This document shows positions 46,003-56,027 of a stretch of 64,000 bases of DNA, one piece after another. This DNA is from Berberis thunbergii (Eukaryota > Streptophyta > Magnoliopsida > Ranunculales > Berberidaceae), in the NCBI GenBank assembly GCA_003290165.1, contig QNQO01006975.1, forward strand, positions 1-64,000, given 5' to 3'. The notes under the pieces were generated by a model. That model was not told where the DNA came from, made no database searches, and saw only the letters and a program-made list of their open reading frames with translations. The first letter of the stretch is position 1. Every line of letters starts with the position of its first letter. A program made the translations under genes and the position numbers.

Positions 46003-46092
46003 GTGAGGGACGGGTGTAACCATCCATCCCCTCGAGATGCATGACATCGCTTATCTCGAGGTTACGTTCGCTCCCTAGAAGGGCTCTTTTAT
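46003..46092. repeat. Palindromic hairpin element
   Basis: AGAAATTCTAGGGAGTGAGG on the left is mirrored by CGCTCCCTAGAAGGGCTC on the right. The CTCGAGAT and ATCTCGAG inner blocks pair around GCATGACATCGCTT. The left tip AGAAATTCTAG equals the tip of the MULE at 49033. Confidence 0.7.
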
Positions 46093-47602
46093 CATACTTG
46101 AAACCCGAGGGGGGAGGGGGTGGTGATGAGTCATGCATGACTCATGAGGCAAAGCAAGCCCAGCCCACGTGGATGATCTGGAAATAGTTCGTTGTGAAAA
46201 TCAGCCTAGAAACCGCATACGTGGGCCCATCCCCCGTTGATTTATGAGCCATCGTAAGTGACGTTGTTGTAGTACATCTCAAGAAGACGATGGACGTTTC
46301 CTGATCCGGGTTAAGCGATGAGAATGCGACCGTTGGAAGCAAAGGAAGGGACGCCGTTGTGTTGTGTACAAGGGTGTACCTGTACCTCCCCATTCTTTCT
46401 CTTGAGTCTCTTCTCCTCTACCCTACCCTATTTGTTAGGTCACTATCAAGGGTAAAAGTTAAAACCATCATTCATTTTAATTAAAAGTTAATTTTAGAGC
46501 TCCTTCTATTTCTTTAACACTCCAATCATGTTACCCATTTTAATTTTTTTTTATCATTAGTTAAATATATATATTTCTATCTTTTAAATTTTAAATTTAA
46601 ATTTATGGAAAATAACTTTTAAAACCTATTTTTTATAAAATAAATTATTTAGATATCATAGTTGATGTAATGACTAATTTGTACATACTTTATTTTTTTA
46701 TGACCAACAATGACTATTTTATTAACTCAAATTAACCCATAACGGTATAAGGCATCTTTACCCTTCCTAAACAAATAAAAAACTTATTTTTTTTACTTTT
46801 ATGAGCAGCAAGAATTGTTTAATTAATTATTCTAATTATGACCAACCAATTGTTGGTTGGGTTATTGGGTTATGCTATATAAGTTGATAATTTATGACCC
46901 ATTATTTTCACACTCACTCTCCAAAACATATCTAATGTAGCTACAAATATCACATTATATTTATTTATTTATTTATTATTATCATCATCATCATCATCAT
47001 CATCATTATTATTATTATTATTATTATTGCCCACTATAGCTTTCTGCAATAATCAATCATAATTTTTTTTTGTTCTTAATAGCCTCCTCGACTTCAGTTG
47101 TCATTTGTTGATAGCAACTTTGATGTATTCCTTACGACAGATTGCTCAATTCTTTATCTATTTCGCAAATATTAATTTTTATAAAAAACTTAATTAACTT
47201 GAGTATTATTCATGTAGACTAAGTATCTTGATTTTTTTTTACAATTCAAGTTTGGGGCTATTAACGATTTAAGTTAAGAGGTAAACATTGCGATCTTTTA
47301 TAGCTAAAGTCATGCCACAAAAAAAAGAATAATAATAACAAATAAAACAAGTTTGTGGTATTTTTAACTCCGTTAGATGTGTTTTAAAATGTGTCAATTG
47401 ACGAAAATTATCAACTTAAACAGCCTAACGCAAACAAATCCAACAATTATTGAAGTCATGCGATATACAACGTTGAATAACAAACTGATGACACTCTTTC
47501 AAAAAATTTGACAATTTAAGTTTGAGGTTATTAATGAGCGAGTTAAAAGGTAAAGACTATTATCTACTTAGAAATGAAATAATCATTTTTCCCCACTCAC
47601 AA

Positions 47603-47643
<41 letters not shown>

Positions 47644-48074
47644 CTAAATTAATAAATGATTAATAAAAAAATTGATACTTCTATTAGAATAATTAATTAA
47701 AGAATCATTATTAGTCATAAAAGTATAACACATATTTTCTATTTGTTTAAGATGGATAAAAATATCTTATAAATTTATGAGTTAACTTGGGTTAATAAAA
47801 GAGTCATGGTCATGAAAATAAGAACAAATTAATCATTACATTAACTATGGTATCTAAATTGTCTATTTTATGAAGAAGTAGGCTTTAAAGATCATTTTTC
47901 GTTAAATTTATTTGATTAGAGGAGATAAAATGAGGGAAAGTGATTTATTTTAATATTTATTAGGATTTGGGGATGAATGGATGTCCCCAAATATATCGGA
48001 ATAAAGAAGAAAAATTAAAATGAGAGTTTGGATAGGAAATCCTTTGTAGCAAAGTTTTGATATTTTAGGTGGTG
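46093..48074. other. AT-rich spacer with microsatellites, no gene seen
   Basis: (ATC)n then (ATT)n lies at about 46978-47029 and (AAT)n at about 47605-47641. Blocks around 46640-46760 and 47690-47870 look like inverted copies of each other (GACTATTTTATTAACTC against GAGTTAACTTGGGTTAATAAAAGAG), so an inverted-repeat element may span about 46590-47900. No gene was recognised. Confidence 0.5.
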
Positions 48075-48934
48075 TTCTAAAAAATGGCCTAGGCGTTAGA
48101 GAGATGCCCGGAGTAATGGCTGGGCGGGGTAAAAATCAGGTAGGCGCCTAGGTGGGTCTAGGCGAGTATAAATTCGGGCGGGTTTTTTCTCTGATTGGAA
48201 ATAACAACCAAGTGAGAGAAAGCAACCAACCCCCTTAGATCCCTCTCCTTCCCATCGATCTAGGTTTTGCAATCTGCAATTGTAGAGTAGAAGAAAAGAA
48301 AAAGAGAAGGATGGGAAGAAGAAGAAAATGAAGAGAGATGCTACAAGAAGTCACATTCTCTTCCTCTCCGAGCTCTAACCAAACGTTGTCTGATCTCTGT
48401 CCAACTACTGCGTTTCCTTGTCCGATCTCTGTCCAGCGACTCCAGCCACATCACATCCTTTTATCCTCTTCGAGCTCTATCAAGCCCCAACCATAGCACA
48501 ACACAACAAGTATTCCTCTGACCTCTCCTAAATTTATTTGTTCCTCCAACACTTTTGTGATTCTGAATGTCATTTTCTTGAGTGTATTTCTCAATTTCTT
48601 CGAATGAACTCAGTTAAGAAACTAAGAAACATCATCAGTTCATTGGACGAAATTTGCTAGCCTTTTGTTAAAATTTTAAACTAATTAATGGTGGAAACTA
48701 AAATATACTAAACACTATAGGATGAAAATTTATTGAGTATTTTTTCATTATCTACAACTGCACTGGCATAGTTTGATTATTTAATTATTTATGTTTATAA
48801 ATTTTGCATATTAATAAGGAATTATGCTTAACTTTTGAAAATTATAAAAGTTATAATACAAACCCTAAATCGCCTAAGCCTCTGGGCGCTAGGCACTTGC
48901 TCCCTGCCCGTTTACTGCCTAGCATTTTTTAGAG
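48075..48934. mobile_element. Inverted-repeat element with CTAGGCG-rich ends (MITE-like)
   Basis: The left end TTCTAAAAAATGGCCTAGGC is mirrored by GCATTTTTTAGAG at the right. Further in, GGCGCCTAGG pairs with CCTCTGGGCGCTAGGC in imperfect form. It is about 860 bp without a transposase frame. A fragment with the same motifs lies in the Helitron-like array at 11733-11795. The superfamily is not certain, and no clean duplication was seen. Confidence 0.5.
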
Positions 48935-49023
48935 CAGTGAATTTAAGGGATCCCTTAGAAATGCTCTCTAAAAAAAGTTTGCTCCATGGGACTCCCTATT
49001 CAAGCCTCCCATTTTAACTTTGC

Positions 49024-49032
49024 CTATTTCTT
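49024..49032. other. Left target-site duplication of the MULE (CTATTTCTT)
   Basis: This nine-base sequence is repeated exactly at 55386-55394 in the same orientation. Nine bases is the usual size for Mutator-like elements. Confidence 0.95.
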
Positions 49033-49921
49033 GAGAAATTCTAGCTGGCCCGTCCTCACAGCCCGTCCCATGGGACGGACCCTCCCAGGCACGTGTTTCT
49101 GCATCGTCCCTCGCACGTGCTCCTGAGTCTGATTCAAAAAAAAAAAAAAATGAAAAAAACAGAGGGAATCGAAATTTTTGGGGAGAAAAACCTCTCCCTC
49201 TCACTCTCCCTCTCACTCTCCCTCTCCCCATTTTCATCTCCACAGAGACAGAGACAGAGAAGAGAGTAAATGTCTTCCCTCTCCTGCTCGACACTCCCTT
49301 TCCCCCAACGAAGACCGACGGTCCCTCCCTCTCCCCGTACGAAGGTCGACAGTCCCTGAGAAGACGAAACGAACCCTCTCCCAAAAGGTAAAGCTTCTAC
49401 CTTTGTTTTAGTTTATTTTCCCTCACAATCTCTCCCTCTTTGTGTGTGATTTTCTGTTGGGGATGGCTACATCTAGGGTTTCTCCAAGATCTAGGGTTTT
49501 TTTGCTTTGATTTGGGAATTTTCATTTGTTTTGCCATACTCGTGAATGATGAAGAAAAGCCATGAAGATAGATTTTGCTGTAAAATTCCATGGTTGCTGT
49601 AAAGAATTTGCTCAATAACATGTGAATTTTACTTCTTTGTAATTTCAGATTTAATTGGGTTAGTTTTCTGTGAATTATGTGCTCTTCAGAGATAATTTGG
49701 ATACTCCAAAAATTTAGAATGTATTATAGATTTCATGATCTAACTATATTGGTTAGTAATTGAGTGAGTATTTAGCATGGAATTTTAGAGCTTTTTTTGA
49801 GAAATTTCGGGTTATAATTCAGCCTTGGACAAGCCTAATGAGCTTTTTATGGTTCTTTTGGCTAAATATAGAATTCGGTTAATTTTTATCTTAACCAATT
49901 TCTTCTTATTTCATTGGCCAG

Positions 49922-50416
49922 AGGACAAGCTGAGAGAGAGTTTAAGGTGGAAGTTGAAGCAATAGGGCGCGTTCGACATAAGAATTTAGTGAGGTTGCTT
50001 GGCTACTGCGCTGAAGCTCCTTATAGGTAACTGGTCTTTGTTGTTTGCTACCGAGTAGTTGTTTTAAGCTTGTTATAAGACAATTAAATGTGGCAACATA
50101 TTTTTATTTACTTAATTGGGTTTCTTGTAGGATGCTTGTTTATGAGTATGTAGACAACGGGAACTTAGAACAGTGGCTTCATGGAGATGTAGGTCCTCAT
50201 AGTCCTCTTACATGGGAGATTCGAATGAACATTATACTTGGAACCGCAAAAGGGTATAGTCTTTATTTTACCCAACTCGAGAGTGTTTTCGCTTTCAGTT
50301 CGTTGATTTGTGAATTGGATTTGGAAATGAAAAATGTAGATTGACGTATCTTCATGAGGGACTTGAACCTAAGGTCGTTCACCGTGATGTTAAATCAAGC
50401 AACATTTTACTTGATA
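49922..50416 (+). pseudogene. Receptor-like kinase fragment in the MULE left arm
   Basis: Three exons with intact splice sites are readable. 49922-50026 gives [20 protein letters not shown] then RLLGYCAE. 50131-50253 gives [19 protein letters not shown]. From 50341 on, [20 protein letters not shown] then NILLD. These are kinase subdomains III to VIb, including the HRD catalytic loop, of the plant RLK subfamily containing At1g01540 and At3g59110-like kinases (my recollection). The lysine-containing ATP pocket and the DFG half are missing, so it cannot be a kinase. Introns are kept, so it was copied as DNA. The same fragment lies inverted at 53983-54486. Confidence 0.88.
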
Positions 50417-50639
50417 GCTCAGACTGCTTTGGCTGACTTAAGGAGATGACTGCTTTGGCTAGCTCAGACTCATGTTCTGTTGTTGTTGTTGTTGTGGTTT
50501 CTTTTGTTAGCTTGGAGATTTTGTTAGCTTGAATGCCTCCAAGTGTTGGAGAAAATTCTTCATCATTCAGTGAGTAATGAGTATGGTTTTATTGCTTTAA
50601 ATCTATGAAAATCAGTTCAGTCAGTGGAAAAATTCTGAC

Positions 50640-50835
50640 TTTGTATCAATTTGATGCAATTCAGGTTTTTATGAGCCCCGGCTGGTTTTGCGGAGTTGCA
50701 GGCGTAGTCTGTGGTCTGGAACAGCAGCGCGTTGCAGGCGCAGTCCGTGGTCTGGAACAGTTTCGCCTTCATGCTGTCTGGGTGCGGGTGCTGTCAGTGG
50801 ATGGTAATGTCCGTAAGCACGCTGAAGAAAATGAG
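50640..50835. other. GC-rich block at the inner end of the MULE left arm
   Basis: It contains a 27-base unit repeated twice in tandem-like order (GCAGGCGTAGTCTGTGGTCT, later GCAGGCGCAGTCCGTGGTCT, each followed by GGAACAG). Its composition is unlike its surroundings. It is open in several frames on both strands, but I recognise no protein. It may be a further captured exon. Confidence 0.4.
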
Positions 50836-51007
50836 AATAGGCTGAGGCTCTTGAAAATGGACATTACCATCCCTGAAAAATGGTAAATGGAACTACAAAA
50901 GATAGGGTCGATGATTTCAAAAATGAGTTGTAAGAGATTCTTACCCAGGGATATATTCTTTTAAGCTCCTTCTCTGAGAGTGTTTATTAGTTTGTTGTTT
51001 TTGTCAG

Positions 51008-52128
51008 ATATGAGATGAGATTCAACATGGAAACTGGACTAGCCACTCAGAAGCAATTGTCAGTATCTGCTGTAGATTTTCCGCGTGTGAACGAGAGTTA
51101 TATTGGAAGGTAAAACTCTAGCATTTTGTATTGGTAATGTTGATAATAGAAATCTGAAACGGTTTATTATGTTGAGATGAATTGAAAAGTAGTGAATGAT
51201 CTAAACTTCAGATATTTGATCTTAATGAACATGGGCCTAGCCATCTTGTTCTAAAGCACAGGAGTACACATATTTACAAATAGATATTTCTTTTTACTCA
51301 GGTGGTCACCTATGCACCATAGCACTAGGGGTGTTTAAGCTTGTTAGCACACTACCGACTGAGCTAGGCAGTGATTTGTTAAGAATATTCAAAATTTTCC
51401 CTTCCTGGCAAAAAGAAAGCCTATATTTGTCTTCATGGTGTTGTATCAATTGTCAGGAGTTTTAAGGAGAATTTAGTTTTTTAAATTGGTTTATATGGTT
51501 AAGATAAAACAATTTGAAATTCACCTTGTTATGCTGTTGTTGCAGGACATCTGCAGTCAATGTGATTGATGCAAAAACAATGTCAGCTGATCCTGTAGCT
51601 ATTGTTGATCTCCCAAATAGAGTTCCATATGGATTCCATGCCTTCTTTGTGAATGAGGTAATTATTGGAGTCAATTGATCAATCTTTATCTTCCATATTA
51701 TGCATGTCTTCTTGATTTAAAAGATGATGTGCCTTATATATCTTCATGGACCAAGGATCTTCGTGATGGGTAAACATTTATAGCTTCAGAAATGACAAAT
51801 ACTTTTGAGAAATATAGAGAAATTTTTCTGCTGTATTCCTCCCAGAAAACTATTGGGTTTCATCTGTTACAGTTGACTTGAAAACCTAAACATCCTGAAG
51901 GTTGAGAGAAGATACTCAAAAGTTTAGATCCTATAACCATATTTACCCACATCAGATCCTATTTTCTTTTGAATGTAATAACCCTGTAGAGTGCAGTTAA
52001 AGTTGCTATAAAACAAACTATCATAACTTTGCGAAGCACTTTGGTTTTATTTAATTTCTTAATTATTTTCTAATTAAGATCCATTTCATGTTGAACAGGA
52101 GCAACTTCAAGAGCAAGCAAAGCTTTGA
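51008..52128 (+). pseudogene. CCD1: Captured 3' exons of carotenoid cleavage dioxygenase 1
   Basis: Three plus-strand exons read [20 protein letters not shown] then [14 protein letters not shown] (51008-51109, donor GTAAA); [20 protein letters not shown] then [17 protein letters not shown] (51546-51657, donor GTAAT); and EQLQEQAKL with a stop (52099-52128). All are typical of the C-terminal part of CCD1, the cytosolic enzyme that cleaves carotenoids and apocarotenoids to volatiles such as ionones. An internal stretch between [10 protein letters not shown] and TSAVNV, including iron-ligand histidine regions, is missing. The native stop codon and probably the 3' UTR are included. It cannot encode an active enzyme. 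Confidence 0.9.
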
Positions 52129-53095
52129 GTGAAAGAATCTCCAAGTTGCTGATACCAAGTTTGAGAACTCGATGACTACCGATAAAAACATACGTTGTCA
52201 TACATGCTATATCACCTATAGCTTCTCTGTAAAATGTATCAACAATTATTTGTGAAAATGAGATTGTCTAGCCAATGAGTTCTTTATATAGCAAGCCAAA
52301 AACTTGAATTCTATGCATATGAAACCACATTTTCGCAGGAAATTGAAAATTACACGTGATGTTGCTACGCAACTATAAGTGACACTTGTTTTGTTCATAT
52401 TTTCTCCCATCATACCATCATAGGAGAGTCATTTTGCACTGGCCAAGAGAATTCTGAGAATGTCAGATGCCATTTTTGAAAACTTTGTTTACTTTTTTTG
52501 TTTTTCATAGCAGTGGCAGTTTGCTTGGCATGAAGGTTGAACCAGGGACAACACTTGTTTAATGGCATGACCAGTCATGACTGTTGAAACCAATCAAAAA
52601 CTTATCACCCAGACATAGCAAAACGATTATTTGATTTCATCTTTCAAAATCAATTAAAAAAAGCTTAACCTGAAACATAGCACAGAAAGATTCTCTGATA
52701 TTTATTTTGTTGTTACTTATTCTTGGTTTCACAATTTAGCTCCAAGTTGGCAAGAATATATAGGGGTTGGGTTTGAGTAAACATAGACATCAGCGTGATG
52801 AAACAAAAATGGTATAGCTTCGGCATCAGAAATGCAGAGGAATGAAATGTGAAAAGTCGTCAGATAGAAAATTAAGACATTCACACAATGAAAATGGTAA
52901 AATACATCACCTGAGGTTTACCGGAAATACTTTTTCTCTTAGCTATGCTACCAAATGCTAATTTATGTTCCTTGCAGATAACATATTCAAATAGAAGACA
53001 ATAAAATCACCTCAACCGATCTGCATCTAAAGTTACTACAATCATGGCAACTGTTCAATTTTGTGATAGAAATTACAGTCCAATTATGGAGCTGC
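52129..53095. other. MULE spacer between CCD1 and aldolase pieces, no gene seen
   Basis: This probably includes the captured 3' UTRs of CCD1 (from 52129) and of aldolase (down to about 52980 on the minus strand). No frame of interest was found. Confidence 0.5.
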
Positions 53096-53378
53096 TCAGT
53101 AGGTGTAGCCCTTGACGAACATTCCTTTCTTTGCTTCTTCGCTCTCACCCTCAGCAGAGTACCTGCCAAGCTGGGCTAGAGAGTTTGCCTTGGCACGGAT
53201 TAGTAGAGACTTCTGAGCAGCTTCGACATTTTCTGGGCGTCCCTGCCATGTCTTCAGCACAGTGTTCTGCAGTGCACGTGCATATGAGAAGGATAAGTGC
53301 CATGGGTTGGGGCTTTGGTTCATCGCATTCAGGTTCAATGTTGCTTCAACTTCAGATTGTCCTCCTAACAAGAACTGG
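53096..53378 (-). pseudogene. FBA: Captured last exon of cytosolic fructose-bisphosphate aldolase (class I)
   Basis: The minus strand reads FLLGGQSEVEATLNLNAMNQ, then PWHLSFSYARALQNTVLKTW, RPENVEAAQKSLLIRAKANS, and ends ..EEAKKGMFVKGYTY with a TGA stop. This is the complete C-terminal exon of plant cytosolic class I aldolase, including the terminal tyrosine. The preceding bases resemble an intron with a TCCAG acceptor. The catalytic lysine exon is not present, so it is only a fragment. It runs opposite to the CCD1 piece, so the two were captured separately or rearranged. Confidence 0.93.
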
Positions 53379-53573
53379 ATATACCAGACATAAAGGAAAT
53401 ATATTAGATACGACTTCAAAACTACAAGGAAAAGATCATATTATTCATATACAATTTCTCAATATGGAAAATGAGCAATTCGTGACTATCGATTGCACTC
53501 TGGGCTCATATCACTGAAAATGGAAGCAAATAATCCCAAATAACGTAAAGCTTTAGAGAAGTAGAGGCTGAGG

Positions 53574-55385
53574 CTCATTTTCTTCAGCGTGCTTACGGAC
53601 ATTACCATCCATTGACAGCACCCGCACCCAGACAGCATGAAGGCGAAACTGTTCCAGACCACGGACTGCGCCTGCAACGCGCTGCTGTTCCAGACCACAG
53701 ACTGTGCCTGCAACTCCGCAAAACCAGCCGGGGCTCATAAAAACCTGAATTGCTTCAAATTGATACAAAGTCAGAATTTTTCCACTGACTGAACTGATTT
53801 TCATAGATTTAAAGCAATAAAACCATACTCATTACTCACTGAATGATGAAGAATTTTCTCCAACACTTGGAGGCATTCAAGCTAACAAAATCTCCAAGCT
53901 AACAAAAGAAACCACAACAACAACAACAACAGAACATGAGTCTGAGCTAGCCAAAGCAGTCATCTCCTTAAGTCAGCCAAAGCAGTCTGAGCTATCAAGT
54001 AAAATGTTGCTTGATTTAACATCACGGTGAACGACCTTAGGTTCAAGTCCCTCATGAAGATACGTCAATCTACATTTTTCATTTCCAAATCCAATTCACA
54101 AATCAACGAACTGAAAGCGAAAACACTCTCGAGTTGGATAAAATAAAGACTATACCCTTTTGTGGTTCCAAGTATAATGTTCATTCGAATCTCCCATGTA
54201 AGAGGACTATGAGGACCTACATCTCCATGAAGCCACTGTTCTAAGTTCCCGTTGTCTACATACTCATAAACAAGCATCCTACAAGAAACCCAATTAAGTA
54301 AATAAAATATGTTGCCACATTTAATTGTCTTATAACAAGCTTAAAACAACTACTCAGTAGCAAACAACAAAGACCAGTTACCTATAAGGAGCTTCAGCGC
54401 AGTAGCCAAGCAACCTCACTAAATTCTTATGTCGAACGCGCCCTATTGCTTCAACTTCCACCTTAAACTCTCTCTCAGCTTGTCCTCTGGCCAATGAAAT
54501 AAGAAGAAATTGGTTAAGATAAAAATTAACCGAATTCTATATTTAGCCAAAAGAACCATAAAAAGCTCATTAGGCTTGTCCAAGGCTGAATTATAACCCG
54601 AAATTTTTCAAAAAAAGCTCTAAAATTCCATGCTAAATACTCACTCAATTACTAACCAATATAGTTAGATCATGAAATCTATAATACATTCTAAATTTTA
54701 GGAGTATCCAAATTATCTCTGAAGAGCACATAATTCACAGAAAACTAACCCAATTAAATCTGAAATTACAAAGAAGTAAAATTCACATGTTATTGAGCAA
54801 ATTCTTTACAGCAACCATGGAATTTTACAACAAAATCTATCTTCATGGCTTAAAATCTTCATGGCTTTTCTTCATCATTCACGAGTATGGCAAAACAAAT
54901 GAAAATTCCCAAATCAAAGCAAAAAAACCCTAGATCTTGTAGAAACCCTAAATGTAGCCATCCCCAACAGAAAATCACACACAAAGAGGGAGAGATTGTG
55001 AGGGAAATAAACTAAAACAAAGGTAGAAGCTTTACCTTTTGGGAGAGGGTTCGTTTCGTCTTCTCAGGGACTGTCGACCTTCGTACGGGGAGAGGGAGGG
55101 ACCGTCGGTCTTCGTTGGGGGAAAGGGAGTGTCGAGCAGGAGAGGGAAGACATTTACTCTCTTCTCTGTCTCTGTCTCTGTGGAGATGAAAATGGGGAGA
55201 GGGAGAGTGAGAGGGAGAGGTTTTTCTCCCCAAAAATTTCGATTCCCTCTGTTTTTTCATTTTTTTTTTTTTTTTTTTTTTTGAATCAGACTCAGGAGCA
55301 CGTGCGAGGGACGATGTAGAAACACGTGCCTGGGAGGGTCCGTCCCATGGGACGGGCTGTGAGGACGGGCCAGCTAGAATTTCTC
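53574..55385 (-). repeat. MULE right inverted arm
   Basis: It is 1,812 bp, the inverted copy of 49033-50835. It carries a short extra duplication of CTTCATGGCTTAAAAT near 54845 and a longer A/T run at 55260-55282. Confidence 0.92.
53983..54486 (-). pseudogene. Receptor-like kinase fragment in the MULE right arm
   Basis: This is the inverted copy of the left-arm kinase fragment, with the same exon edges. It differs by a few substitutions (for example ILGTTKG where the left arm has ILGTAKG). The HRDVKSSN loop is present. Confidence 0.88.
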
Positions 55386-55394
55386 CTATTTCTT
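55386..55394. other. Right target-site duplication of the MULE (CTATTTCTT)
   Basis: This is an exact repeat of 49024-49032. Confidence 0.95.
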
Positions 55395-56027
55395 TCCCCA
55401 TATTTGGGAGCATCAATTCCATCCCCAAAGTCCTAATAAAGATTAAAAAAGTTAATTTTCTTTCTTCTCTACTTGAATCATTAAAATTTAAATTTATATT
55501 TTTTAAATCAGAAAAATATATATTTAAATAATAATAAAAAGTTAAAAGAGGAATTTAATTGGAGTGACAAGAAATACAGAGACTCGTAAAATTAGAGTGA
55601 TGGTTTCAACTTTTACTTTTGGAAAGAGGCGTTTAGGAGATTCAAAATGTCCTAAGATCCAATGGTGGAAGATATACAAAGACAGAGAGATGGTATACCC
55701 ATCATTTCGAGGACAAGGGGGGAGAGGGGCACCTAAACTTTTCTCTCTATTAAGAAGAAAGAAGACTTTCAGGGCAGCAAACAAGACCGTAAACCCTCTC
55801 TCGCACACACCCGCAAATCAAGCACTCTCCCCTGTTTTTGTTTTCAACTATTCTTCTTCTTTAATCTCTCTTCGTCTTCCCTCACTTCACACACTCTCTC
55901 TCTCTCTCTCTCTCTCCGTCGAAATCTATAATGTAAAATCACCCAATCACCCAAACTCTCACTCTCTACGAATCTATATTCTTCTTCAAACCATACCCAT
56001 ACACACACGCTCTCGAGTTAGTTTTAC
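55395..56027 (+). promoter_or_regulatory. Upstream region and 5' leader of the SKU5-like gene
   Basis: This is 633 bp between the MULE edge and the start codon. It is AT-rich to about 55560, with a possible TATA-type box (GATATACAAAG) near 55671, and pyrimidine-rich from 55845. A (CT)12 run at 55893-55916 is common in plant core promoters and leaders. The transcription start is not determinable from sequence alone. A long open frame at 55564-56145 overlaps exon 1 out of frame and is not a gene. Confidence 0.5.

Larger units (their letters stand above)
49033..50835 (+). repeat. MULE left inverted arm
   Basis: It is 1,803 bp and starts at the TSD. The inner end falls in GAAGAAAATGAG, beyond which the two arms diverge at once. 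It differs from the right arm by an extra CTCTCCCTCTCA unit near 49200 and a shorter poly(A) at 49136. Confidence 0.92.
49033..55385. mobile_element. Pack-MULE-like element with 1.8-kb inverted arms and captured host genes
   Basis: Two arms, 49033-50835 and 53574-55385, are inverted copies with only scattered substitutions and small length changes. Both begin GAGAAATTCTAGCTGGCCCG, and the whole 6,353-bp unit is flanked by a perfect 9-bp duplication. No MURA transposase is present. Each arm contains leader-like sequence, a receptor-like kinase fragment with introns, and a GC-rich block. The 2,738-bp spacer holds the last exons of CCD1 (plus strand) and of cytosolic aldolase (minus strand). This matches the Pack-MULE pattern, with arms far longer than ordinary MULE TIRs. 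It lies 642 bp upstream of the SKU5-like start codon. Confidence 0.92.

Noticed and set aside
48968..49384. 138-codon frame at the MULE left end, with a twin at 55012-55428
   Set aside because: It is Arg/Gly- or Ser/Pro-rich only because of CTCTCC repeats. The twin exists because the arms are inverted copies, and no family match is seen.
53553..53804. 83-codon minus-strand frame (and left-arm twin 50605-50886) as a real gene
   Set aside because: It is open in several frames because of an internal 27-base repeat, with no family match. It is retained only as a possible captured block.
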